A stretch of DNA of 58,246 nucleotides from Blastocatellia bacterium (GTDB taxonomy: Bacteria; Acidobacteriota; Blastocatellia; Chloracidobacteriales; Chloracidobacteriaceae), in contig JAIBAN010000049.1 of NCBI GenBank assembly GCA_019695185.1, positions 1 to 58,246 of the forward strand, given 5' to 3'. The stretch's first letter is position 1. Every line of letters starts with the position of its first letter. The notes under the pieces are model-generated. The model was not told the DNA's origin and searched no databases. It saw nothing but the letters and a program-made list of their open reading frames with translations. Positions 31,911-41,251 of the stretch are shown in pieces. The position numbers and the translations under genes were made by a program.

Positions 31911-32227
31911 CGTTTTTCTCCTTGGAAACAGTCAAATTCGAAATTTGTTATGTGTCAGGTCAACTGCAAACCTTGTGCCGAAGGGTAAATTTAATTTTTG
32001 AAAATGTAGCTAAACTCTTGATGTAGTTGTGATTGAAATGGGTTTTGAGGTCCTTGGGGAGAGGGAATTCTGAAACGGAAATCAACGACTGTATTGAAAA
32101 TAAAATTGGAATTTAATTTTTTGATTTGAATTTATCCACGAAGAGGCACGAAGGGGCACGCAGAAAAGCCGGGTTGGTTGCTCTTCTTCGGGTTGGTATT
32201 TCTTTGTGTTTCTTGGGAAGAAAGGGG
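31911..32227. other. Intergenic region upstream of the GH104 operon
   Basis: This 317-bp stretch has no gene. It contains the sigma-54-like promoter at 31965-31980 (-) and a near-IHF site at 32011-32023. AT-rich DNA lies at about 31985-32000 and 32085-32130. A short 10-base direct repeat (CACGAAGAGG, CACGAAGGGG, then CACGCAG) lies at 32137-32163, close to the 3' end of rqcH. Confidence 0.5.
31965..31980 (-). promoter_or_regulatory. Sigma-54 (-24/-12) promoter for the GH104 operon
   Basis: Read on the minus strand the element is CGGCACA-AGGT-TTGCA. It has the invariant GG and GC at the exact spacing of the sigma-54 consensus TGGCACR-N4-TTGCW. Transcription would start near 31954, leaving a leader of about 44 nt before the 99-residue protein. 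Confidence 0.65.
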
Positions 32228-33955
32228 TTAGTCCTGAATGCGCTCCAGGGCTTCACGCGGAGTGACGAGCAGGGTTTTACTTTGCTGGAGCAAAACGAGT
32301 CCGGGGGCAGCATTTCGGGGGCGACTCAGGTATTTCCGTTCGGTGAAATGAACGTTCACCTTGTCATCATTTTTGGCCTGGGAAAAGTAAGCAGCCAGTT
32401 CGGCTGCGGCAACCAGGACGTGATGAGGAACCGTCAGCCGTTTTTCATTGCGGATCAACACATGCGAGCCGGGATAATCCATCGTGTGCAACCAGACATC
32501 AGCCGGACGGGCCAGCTTGAAGGTCAACCGGTCGTTGTCGCGCGAATTGCGTCCCACCACAATTTCAAATCCTTCCGGACCACGATAACGGCGAAACCCG
32601 GACCAGAGGGAATTCTGATTTTTGATTTTTGATTTTTGATTTTTGATTTTCGGGCGCAACTCAAAAGGAATGATGGCTTCGACAGTGGGGATAAGCTCGG
32701 CCAGTTCTTCCGGGGTGGCGGCTTCCCGCAACAGTTCGAGCGCCGTTTCAGTCGAATTTTTGGCTTCGGTGAGTTTTTGCAGCCGCTCGGCCAATGACAC
32801 GGCGGCCCGTTGCGCTTTCTGATAGCGTTGAAAATATTTCTGGGCTGCCACTGTCAACGGCAAATGCGCTTCAACTGGGATTTCGATTTCCGGTTGTTCT
32901 GTTTCATAGTAGTCTATAACAACTAATCCCGTTTGAGTTCGGCATCCGGTCTTGATATTGGCGTAAATCAGTTCCCCGAATTTGCGCCAGGTATCGGCTG
33001 ATTCCAATCGAGTCGTTTCCCGCGCCACTTTTTCAAGGGCCGAAACAGTTCGTTTGAGATGGGCGGTCAGGGCGGATTGCCAGGGTTGCCGGGCACTGGT
33101 GAATGCGGCAAACCCATCCAGTTTATGAAACCAGGCATCAACCGCTGCATGCAGGTTCGGAAACCGGTTCAGGTGCCAGCCAGCACACTGCATGAGAGAA
33201 AAGGTGCCCAGCCGCAGGTTTTCCCGTGGGTTCATTTGTCCAATTGGGGTTTCGTGCAACGGAATCCGGCTATAGAGCAGCGCTTCAGGTTTGTGAGAAA
33301 GCGCGGTGCGGACCTGGGCAAAAGCAGGCCACACGGAAGTCGTTTGAGCGCGGGCCAGAATTTCGCGCACCAAGGTGGGACTGCACCCACGAATCCGGCG
33401 CAGGGTGGCTTCAACCGGCTCAGTCAGGGTTGTTTCGGTAATAGCTTCCCAATCCAATTGAGTGGCGTCTTCGGCTAGGGAATGGCGCTCGCCGAATGCA
33501 ACGGAATCTGTGACCCGGAGTGCATCCAGTATCCGGTTGTCCCCGCCCATCCAATAGAGATTGCTGCTGCGTCCGGTCAGGTCCAGGCAGAGCTTGGTCG
33601 TGCGCAATGCTCCTGCCGCATCGTAGCCGGTGAAGGAAAGAAGGACAGACCGTTCCTGGGGAGGTTTTTCAATGGCAGTCAGTCGGTGGCCGCTCAGTTC
33701 TTTCCGGATGCGCTGGACAAAGGCCGGTTCGCCACCGGCCAGGGCTTCAAGTTCACGTGGGCTGCGCGAGGTCAGATAAAACCTTGTGTCAGCCGGATTG
33801 GCCGCCAGCACCAGCAACCGTCCATCCGGCAACCGCAAATCAAGGGCAAGTGAAGTCGCACCAAGCGAAAAAATCTTTCCGATGGGCAGGCTTTCTCTGG
33901 GTTTAAGCAGGTCAGCCAATTCCTGCACCAGGGCTGTCAGTAAAAAATTTTCCAT
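32228..33955 (-). CDS. rqcH: NFACT family protein RqcH (Rqc2/FbpA-like)
   Basis: The product has 575 residues from the ATG at 33955, where GGAG lies just upstream. An in-frame TTG 12 bp earlier is less likely. NFACT proteins bind stalled 50S-peptidyl-tRNA complexes and recruit tRNA-Ala to add C-terminal Ala tails. Domain order fits: NFACT-N (LTALVQELADLLKP, then LCLDLTGRSSNLYWMGGDNR), coiled-coil middle (about 300-430) and the C-terminal NFACT-R domain (DVWLHTMDYPGSHVLIRNE, then SQAKNDDKVNVHFTERKYL). Residues about 440-453 (KIKNQKSKIKNQ) are a translated TTTTTGA repeat array. It sits at the boundary before the NFACT-R domain. Confidence 0.9.
   Translation of the reverse strand: MENFLLTALVQELADLLKPRESLPIGKIFSLGATSLALDLRLPDGRLLVLAANPADTRFYLTSRSPRELEALAGGEPAFVQRIRKELSGHRLTAIEKPPQERSVLLSFTGYDAAGALRTTKLCLDLTGRSSNLYWMGGDNRILDALRVTDSVAFGERHSLAEDATQLDWEAITETTLTEPVEATLRRIRGCSPTLVREILARAQTTSVWPAFAQVRTALSHKPEALLYSRIPLHETPIGQMNPRENLRLGTFSLMQCAGWHLNRFPNLHAAVDAWFHKLDGFAAFTSARQPWQSALTAHLKRTVSALEKVARETTRLESADTWRKFGELIYANIKTGCRTQTGLVVIDYYETEQPEIEIPVEAHLPLTVAAQKYFQRYQKAQRAAVSLAERLQKLTEAKNSTETALELLREAATPEELAELIPTVEAIIPFELRPKIKNQKSKIKNQNSLWSGFRRYRGPEGFEIVVGRNSRDNDRLTFKLARPADVWLHTMDYPGSHVLIRNEKRLTVPHHVLVAAAELAAYFSQAKNDDKVNVHFTERKYLSRPRNAAPGLVLLQQSKTLLVTPREALERIQD
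32615..32650. repeat. TTTTTGA heptamer array inside rqcH
   Basis: About five tandem TTTTTGA units on the plus strand are read by rqcH on the other strand as AAAATCA units without stops. There is no second arm nearby. Confidence 0.92.
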
Positions 33956-33990
33956 AGCTCCGAACAAGCATAGCAGCCCTTGGTTTGGAC

Positions 33991-35385
33991 TCAGGCAATG
34001 AAGAACCGCAACAGCATAAACAACGCACCCGCCAGCAACATTGACGCCGGAAGGGTCAAAACCCAGGCTGAGGCAATTTTTTTGACGGTTGCCGCTTGCA
34101 GCCCCGATTTCTGGGCTACCATCGTACCGGCAATCCCTGATGAAAGGACGTGGGTGGTGCTCACCGGCAGTCCGGAAACCGAGGCAAACCCGATGGCGCT
34201 CATGGCTACCAATTCCGCCGATGCGCCCTGAGCATAGGTCAGGTGCTCTTTCCCGATTTTTGCTCCGACCGTGATGACAATCCGTTCCCAGCCAATCATG
34301 GTTCCAATTCCCAGTGACAAAGCCACTGCAATCAGCACCCAGGAAGGAGCGTATTCCGTCAGGCTGTGCAATTGGGACTGGGCGGATTTGAGTTGTTTGG
34401 CGTCGGCTTCGGAAAGGTTCAGCTTTTTACCCTTTTGCAGTTTCTTGACGGCATCATCAATCAGGAGAATATCGCTGCGCAACCGCCACCGGTTGTCTTT
34501 CGGAATCTCAGCAAGGGAAGCCTTTCCGGTTAAAGTATTTTGAATATCCTTGAGTTCTTCAAAAACAACCGGTGGCACCGTGTTGGGCGGCAGTTTTTGG
34601 AACGTGGTTTCCAACTGGCGGGCAGCGGCGATGTTTTTGGCCATGTGGTCAGCCGGGAGGCTCATGTTCAGGGCAAATTGAGCCGGAACGATACCGATCA
34701 AAATCAACATGATCAACCCGACGCCTTTTTGCCCGTCGTTTGAACCGTGGGCAAAGCTGACACCGGTGCAGGTCACAACCAGCGCAGTCCGAATCCACCA
34801 GGGTGGCGGCTCGTCGCCTTTGGGGGCTGAGTACAGTTTCTCGTTTTTAATCAGTAACCGGCAGAGCAGCAACAACAGGGCGGCGACGGAAAAACCAACC
34901 AACGGTGAAACCAGCAGGGAAAGTCCGATTTCAGTGGCCTTGCCCCAATTGACACCGCTTCCCAGGGTATGCCCCGGCAAGAGCGAATTGGCCATGCCCA
35001 CACCCAGAATCGCTCCAATCAAGGTATGGGAACTGGAGGCCGGCAGGCCCAAATACCAAGTTCCGAGATTCCAGATGATGGCTGCCAAAAGCAGGGCCAA
35101 CACCATAGCCAATCCGGCTCCGGTTCCTTTGGAAACGAGCAAATCAATTGGCAACAGGCCGATGATTCCCATGGCGACGCCAATGCCACCGGCAAAAACG
35201 CCCAAAAAGTTACAGAAACCAGACCAGATGACGGCAATCCAGGGTTGAAGGGATTTGGTATAGATGACGGTCGCAACTGCGTTTGCGGTATCGTGAAAAC
35301 CATTGACGAATTCAAAGCCGCAGGCGACGAGCAAACAGATGACCAGCAGAATTGTACTGCCGGTTCCGAGGTCTTCAAAAAACAT
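33991..35385 (-). CDS. pit: Low-affinity inorganic phosphate transporter, PiT family
   Basis: The product has 464 residues from the ATG at 35385. The frame extends 20 codons upstream, but the shorter form fits the family start. PiT carriers import metal-phosphate with protons. Both internal repeats carry the family signature: GFEFVNGFHDTANAVATV near the N-terminus and FAHGSNDGQKGVGLI after the middle. About 10-11 hydrophobic helices surround a soluble loop at about 240-355, as in E. coli PitA. rqcH follows 35 bp downstream, so the two are likely co-transcribed. Confidence 0.94.
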   Translation of the reverse strand: MFFEDLGTGSTILLVICLLVACGFEFVNGFHDTANAVATVIYTKSLQPWIAVIWSGFCNFLGVFAGGIGVAMGIIGLLPIDLLVSKGTGAGLAMVLALLLAAIIWNLGTWYLGLPASSSHTLIGAILGVGMANSLLPGHTLGSGVNWGKATEIGLSLLVSPLVGFSVAALLLLLCRLLIKNEKLYSAPKGDEPPPWWIRTALVVTCTGVSFAHGSNDGQKGVGLIMLILIGIVPAQFALNMSLPADHMAKNIAAARQLETTFQKLPPNTVPPVVFEELKDIQNTLTGKASLAEIPKDNRWRLRSDILLIDDAVKKLQKGKKLNLSEADAKQLKSAQSQLHSLTEYAPSWVLIAVALSLGIGTMIGWERIVITVGAKIGKEHLTYAQGASAELVAMSAIGFASVSGLPVSTTHVLSSGIAGTMVAQKSGLQAATVKKIASAWVLTLPASMLLAGALFMLLRFFIA

Positions 35386-35554
35386 AGAGGCTCTTTCAAA
35401 GAAGGGAAACTTGGATTTCCAAGTTGGGTTTGGCGCACCAGCCAAACAACAGAGGGCGAGTCATCAAAACGCCCGAATTTATTGTCAACATGTTACATCT
35501 TTGGTGCTTTATGACTGACCTGTGTTACATCGGTTTTAATTGGGTTCAGCCAAA

Positions 35555-36154
35555 TTATGAATTTTGTTCAGGGGGAAACAGAAAATCCTCAATCAGTTCA
35601 CAGAGCAGGTGCTCAATCAGCAAATGCACTTCCTGGACGCGCGGCGTATTGGTATGCGGAACGACCAGCGCCACGTCCACCAAATCACGCAGAGTTCCGC
35701 CGTCATTTCCCAACAGCCCAACGGTTGCCAGCCCTTGCGTGCGTGCCTGCCGAATGGCCTCGACAATGTTTTTGGAGGTACCGCTGGTGGAAATTCCCAC
35801 CGCGACATCTCCGGCCCGTCCCAGGGCATTGATTTGGCGGCTGTAGACTTGTAAAAACGAAGCGTCGTTGGCAATTGCCGTGAGCGTGGAGGAATCAGTC
35901 GTGAGCGCCAGCGCCGGGATGCCGGGACGTTCCGGGCGGGTGTGGTCCAGTCGGTGAACCAACTCCGCTGCAAAGTGTTGTGCGTCAGCCGCACTGCCGC
36001 CATTTCCGAAAATGAGCAGTTTTCCGCCCTTTTGTACGGCCTGTCCCATAACCGTGGCAGCCCGCAGGATTTCTGTACTCTGGGCGGAAAAAAAACGGCG
36101 TTTGAGTTCGATGCCGGTTTCTACGGCGTGCAAAATGCGTTCAGTAGGTGTCAT
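35555..36154 (-). CDS. gmhA: Phosphoheptose isomerase (SIS domain)
   Basis: The product has 199 residues, the GmhA length. It isomerises sedoheptulose 7-phosphate to D-glycero-D-manno-heptose 7-phosphate for the LPS inner core. SIS motifs are GGKLLIFGNGGSAADAQHF and VGISTSGTSKNIVEAI. The metal-site segment HLLIEHLLCELIED is near the C-terminus. DiaA-like proteins share the fold, but the ALTTDSSTLTAIANDASF segment favours GmhA. The protein supports a Gram-negative envelope. A GGGTCTG array lies directly before the start. Confidence 0.88.
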   Translation of the reverse strand: MTPTERILHAVETGIELKRRFFSAQSTEILRAATVMGQAVQKGGKLLIFGNGGSAADAQHFAAELVHRLDHTRPERPGIPALALTTDSSTLTAIANDASFLQVYSRQINALGRAGDVAVGISTSGTSKNIVEAIRQARTQGLATVGLLGNDGGTLRDLVDVALVVPHTNTPRVQEVHLLIEHLLCELIEDFLFPPEQNS

Positions 36155-36160
36155 GCAAAT

Positions 36161-36193
36161 TCAGGGTCTGGGGTCTGGGGTTTAGGGTCTGGG
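36161..36193. repeat. GGGTCTG heptamer array between gmhA and bioD
   Basis: Four to five seven-base units (GGGTCTG, then GGGTTTA, GGGTCTG) lie between two divergent genes, 6 bp from the gmhA start. No clear second arm is seen. Confidence 0.8.
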
Positions 36194-36237
36194 AACAATG
36201 CCCAGGTTCCAGCACAAGTAAAAACCGGAAAGGCTAA

Positions 36238-37101
<864 letters not shown>

Positions 37102-37107
<6 letters not shown>

Positions 37108-38778
37108 TTTGGTGATTTCCCCAGCTTCGGCGGTGGCCAATTGGACATTCAGCGCCTGCTGTGGAACGGCCACTTGTTTCCCGGTCTGCTGATTGCGTTT
37201 GGCTTCGGCTTCGGCCCGTCGTTTTTGGTTCGGGATGTATTCCTTGTACACAAAGCCTTTGAGGGCAGTCACAACCGAAGGTTCAAACTTGCTCCCGGAG
37301 GCGTCCTCAATCAGTTCCATGACTTCCTCAATGGGCATGGGTTCCCGGTAATGGCGTTTATGGGTCAGAGCGTCAAAGAAATCAGCCACGGCAATGATTT
37401 TTCCGCCGAGCGGAATCTGGTCGCCTTTCAGTCCAAACGGATAACCGGAGCCGTCCACATTTTCGTGATGGCTGCTGGCAATCATCGGCAGGTTTTCCAT
37501 TTCTTTGGAGAAATGGATTTCCGAAAGGATTTCCAGTGTGTTCATGGCATGGTCCCGCATGTGGTCATACTCTTCGGGCGTCAATTTGCCGGGTTTGCAT
37601 AAAATTGCCTCGCGCGTTCCGATTTTGCCGTAATCATGCAGGAGTCCCGCATAGTAAATGATTTTGCGTTCCTCAGGCGGAAGCTCCATGTATTTGGCAA
37701 TGGCTGATGAGTACCGGGCAACGCGGGCCGAATGCCCGGCGGTCAGGTCGTCGCGGGCGTCAATGGAGGCAGCCAGGGTGCGGACAAAGCTCTCGAAGGT
37801 AATCTTTTGTTCCTCAATCAAATGGAGGTTTTCGAGGGCAATCCCGGCCTGCCGGGTGACGGCCAGAAGGAATTCCAGTTCTTCTTCTTCAAAGCTTTTC
37901 TGTTTGGTCAGGTTGTCCAGGTAGCAAACACCCCAAGTCCGGTTGGCCGAGCTGATGGGAGCACAAATCACTGACCGGATGGACTGAAAAATAATGCTTT
38001 TCTGCGTGGCGAAGCGGCTGTCACTCCGGGCATCAAGGCACAAGGTCGCCACATTTTCGCTAAAAACCCGATTGACGATGGTCAGACTCGGATGGACGGT
38101 GCTGGGGTCGGTATTGCTCCGATGTTTGGCGGCTTTGACCTGCAAGGCATCCGAATTGCCGTCCGCCAGCATGATGACACCACGTTCTGCCGGAAGGATT
38201 TCAAACAGGGAATCCAGCAGTTTGACACACAGTTCGTTCCGGCTTTGGGTGGAAAGAATTGAACTTGTGATTTCGTAAAGGGCCTTCAACCGGTTGACAG
38301 TGGCGTCGGTGAGCAGTTTTTTCTTTTCAATCAGCGAAGTATTGAGATACCGGGTTTGATGATGATCGATAATTGACATCACCTGATGCGGGTCATCGCT
38401 CACCGGGCCGGGAGCGGCTTCTGAATCGCCTCCGGTTTCGAGGGAAGGCTGGGTGGCCAGTTCAAAGGTCAACTCAATTCCACCGTTGCGCCGCCCCAGA
38501 CTGATGCGGTCACCGTTGCGCAAAACCGTATCCGTGATTTTGTTGTCGTTGACAAAACTGCCGGACGTGCTTTGTTTGTCGCGCATCCTGAAATTGCTTC
38601 CGTCATAGGTGATTTCAACGTGATGGCGCGAAATATAGGGGTCGTCCAACTGGAGGCTGTTGTCTCCCAGGCGGCCAATTGAAAAAGGCATCTTGGCAAT
38701 GGGAATAATCCGCTCTTTTCCGGTCACGTCACGGTACTTGAGGCTGGCCAATACTTCGTTGTCAGTACTTTCGGTCAT
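37102..38778 (-). CDS. FHA-GAF-HD-GYP signalling protein
   Basis: The product has 558 residues. An N-terminal FHA domain (about 25-108: FSIGRLGDNSLQLDDPYISR, then HHVEI and STSGSFVND) binds phosphothreonine. A GAF domain at about 165-325 follows, then an HD-GYP phosphodiesterase domain at about 335-515. The latter has GHSARVARYS, LLHDYGKIG (H381, D382), SSHHENVDGSGYPFGL and GDQIP. HD-GYP enzymes degrade cyclic di-GMP. The catalytic motifs are intact, so activity is likely. FHA suggests control by a Ser/Thr kinase, such as the one at 22947. The protein is cytosolic. It is divergently arranged with der. Confidence 0.93.
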
Positions 38779-39114
38779 AGCCCAAACCTTTTATCTTTCC
38801 AGGCTGTGTGATTCGTCCGTGCCGGTACGCAACCCGCCTTGGAACAAAAGCATACGGCACATTGGGCGTTTTTCTTTGAGATAAAATGCAAAGAGGGAAG
38901 TCAGGTCGCACGCGGCAGAATAGCACAAATTGGTTTTCTTGTGGCAATCCGATTCCGCGAAAACAGCAAGGCGAATTCACTTTACCGGCTCGACCCCCAA
39001 ACAGGCTTTACGGAAGCATCTCCAACCCATACAATGGCCGGTTTTTGTGAAAAACAACAGAAAACAGGAAGTCAGTAGCGGAAACAACCGCAAAGCGCAC
39101 ATAGGTTGAATTGC
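38779..39114. other. Divergent region between the HD-GYP gene and der
   Basis: This 336-bp stretch should carry promoters for both genes. AAAGG precedes the HD-GYP start. No convincing promoter pair, hairpin or repeat array was found by eye. An 80-codon open frame at 38839-39078 has no supporting features and is not called. Confidence 0.4.
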
Positions 39115-40479
39115 ATGTCAGAATCAAAAGTCACATCCAAAAAGAAAAAAGTGGTGACCTCGCTCTATCCCAGCGTGGTCGTCATTGGTCGTCCGAATGT
39201 CGGAAAATCCACCCTCTTCAACAAACTGACCGGGACCCGTTCGGCCATTGTCGGAGACGAACCGGGTATTACCCGCGACCGTCATTACGGCACGGTCGAA
39301 TGGCAGGGTAAAGGCTTTGAACTGGTTGACACGGGCGGCATTGTGCCCGACGAGGAAGCCGTCATTCCGTCCAATATTTTCAAACAGGCCGCCATTGCGA
39401 TTGAACATGCCAATTTGATTCTCTGGATGGTGGATGCGCGGGCCGGCAGTACTCCGTTGGATGAGGAAATTGCCAGTTTGCTGCGCGAAACCGGCAAGCC
39501 GGTGCTGGTGGTGGCCAACAAAGCCGAATCTCCCAAAGTGTTTACGGCGGCGCAGGAATTCCATCAATTTGGCTTTGAAGCCGTCCACCCGGTTTCCTCC
39601 GAGCATGGAACCGGGGTCGGTGAACTGCTTGACGATGTGGTGAACCGGGTGGATGCCCCACCGTTTTCCGAAGAAAAACCCAAGGAAATCCGGGTTGCCA
39701 TCGTGGGGCGTCCAAACGTCGGCAAATCATCCCTGGTCAACCGACTGTTGGGAGAAGAACGGGTGATTGTTAGTCCGATTGCGGGAACCACCCGCGATTC
39801 GGTGGACAGCTATCTGGAATACGCCGGGGAAAATTTCTGCCTTGTGGATACGGCGGGCATCCGGCGCAAGGGAAAAACCAAGGAAATGGCCGAAAAGCTG
39901 TCTGTGGTGATGGCACGCAAAGCCTTGGAACGGGCTGATATTGCCATTCTGGTGATTGACGGAATCGAAGGGCCGACCGCACTCGATGCCAACATTGCCG
40001 GTTATATTCAGGAAGCCGGAGCCTCGGTCATCATTGCCGTCAACAAATGGGATGCGATTGAAAAAGACAGTACCTCGCTCAGTCGTTATGAAGCCCAGGT
40101 CCGCGAGCGGTTCAAGTTCCTTGAATTTGCACCGATTGTTTTCATTTCGGCGTTGACGGGGCAACGGGTTTCAAAATTGCTGGATTTGGCGGCACGGGCC
40201 TATCAGGCGCGCTACCAGCGGATTTCCACCAGCCAGTTAAACCGGTTTTTCAAAGACAACCTGGAAAATCCACGGGCTTCCACTCCTTCGAAGAACCCGG
40301 TCAAGGTGCTCTATCTGACCCAGTCGCGGGGCTGTCCGCCAACGTTTGTGCTGTTTACCAGCTACCTCAAAAACGGACTCCATTTTTCCTACGAACGTTA
40401 TGTGGTGAACCGGCTGCGCGAGGAATTTGACTTTTTTGCCGCCCCGATTCGCATCGTCCAGCGCAATCGAGGGGAATAA
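39115..40479 (+). CDS. der: Ribosome assembly GTPase Der (EngA)
   Basis: The product has 454 residues. Der has two tandem GTPase domains and a KH-like C-terminal domain, and acts in 50S subunit maturation. Both G1 loops are clear (GRPNVGKSTLFNKLTG and GRPNVGKSSLVNRLLG). So are the G3 motifs (DTGGIV and DTAGIRRKGK) and G4 (NKAE, NKWD). The ATG at 39115 opens a short basic N-terminal tail before the first domain. A 16-bp hairpin follows the gene. Confidence 0.97.
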   Translation: MSESKVTSKKKKVVTSLYPSVVVIGRPNVGKSTLFNKLTGTRSAIVGDEPGITRDRHYGTVEWQGKGFELVDTGGIVPDEEAVIPSNIFKQAAIAIEHANLILWMVDARAGSTPLDEEIASLLRETGKPVLVVANKAESPKVFTAAQEFHQFGFEAVHPVSSEHGTGVGELLDDVVNRVDAPPFSEEKPKEIRVAIVGRPNVGKSSLVNRLLGEERVIVSPIAGTTRDSVDSYLEYAGENFCLVDTAGIRRKGKTKEMAEKLSVVMARKALERADIAILVIDGIEGPTALDANIAGYIQEAGASVIIAVNKWDAIEKDSTSLSRYEAQVRERFKFLEFAPIVFISALTGQRVSKLLDLAARAYQARYQRISTSQLNRFFKDNLENPRASTPSKNPVKVLYLTQSRGCPPTFVLFTSYLKNGLHFSYERYVVNRLREEFDFFAAPIRIVQRNRGE

Positions 40480-40526
40480 CTTCATCGGAAAACGGGTTTG
40501 CAACCCCCTTCCCCAAAGCAGGGGCA

Positions 40527-40564
40527 ACGTCCGCCGTTTCAGTCTCACCTGAAACGGCGGACGT
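40527..40564 (+). terminator. Hairpin after der
   Basis: A perfect 16-bp GC-rich stem, 40527-40542 with 40549-40564, has a 6-nt loop. The T tract after it is weak (GATTGTTT), so termination may be partial. Confidence 0.7.
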
Positions 40565-40722
40565 GATTGTTTGAGGAAACATAAAATCCCAAAACCTGAC
40601 AACCAGTCGGTAAGAAAATATCGCGTATGTGACTTGCACCAGGTTCCACCAGGCAAAAGACAATTTTTGAAACCCCCTTATTCATAACTCATTTTGAAAA
40701 CGTTTTTTGAGGATTACCCCGT

Positions 40723-41052
40723 ATGAACACAACCAAACTCACACAGCTCAACCGCAGTCTGGAACTCTTTCAACGGGTTCAGGATTTCTGCCGCACCCGG
40801 ACCAATGTTTTCCAGGCCACCACGTTAATGTCCATCCTCACCGAACAGCTTGAACAGGCTGTTTGTGAACTCAAAAATCTGGCCCAAACCCAGGTTTTAA
40901 CCACGGCGACCCTTCATCGGACCATTGAACAAGCGGCTTTGGTGCTCAACCGAATGGACACTGTCATCCAAAACGCCTATGGCTGGAATGAGGATTTGTT
41001 GCGGACCTGGAGCGCCATTCAAACCTCGCGTCCGACAACCGCGCCGCTGTAA
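40723..41052 (+). CDS. Conserved helical protein, FC-motif family (short form)
   Basis: The product has 109 residues, all-helical and soluble. Segments ELFQRVQDFCRTRTN and LVLNRMDTVIQNAYGWNEDL resemble the two ends of the 217-residue protein at 18598. The family is present at least twice in this window. The function is unknown. It is flanked by a hairpin upstream and a strong terminator downstream, so it is monocistronic. Confidence 0.7.
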   Translation: MNTTKLTQLNRSLELFQRVQDFCRTRTNVFQATTLMSILTEQLEQAVCELKNLAQTQVLTTATLHRTIEQAALVLNRMDTVIQNAYGWNEDLLRTWSAIQTSRPTTAPL

Positions 41053-41076
41053 CAAGCAGCCTTCCCTTCATTTTTG

Positions 41077-41125
41077 AAAAACCAGCCGCCGCCGGGTGTT
41101 TCATTCCAGCGGCGGCTGGTTTTTT
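41077..41125 (+). terminator. Terminator after the 109-residue gene
   Basis: A perfect stem of about 16 bp, 41077-41092 with 41109-41124, is rich in GCC/GGC and flanked by A and T runs. It is a strong intrinsic terminator. Confidence 0.92.
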
Positions 41126-41251
41126 GATTTCATCCCGGTGTGGGGAAATTTTCCCTGGCGGGCAGTTCAAAACCGCACCTGATTCTGCTATTTTGCGCTC
41201 GCTTGGTTCCAGCATTTCCGGTTTTGCCTCCACTCTGATTTTTTGATTTTT

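Noticed and set aside
38839..39078. Open frame of 79 codons between the HD-GYP gene and der
   Set aside because: It has no ribosome binding site, family match or coding character. It lies in a divergent promoter region.
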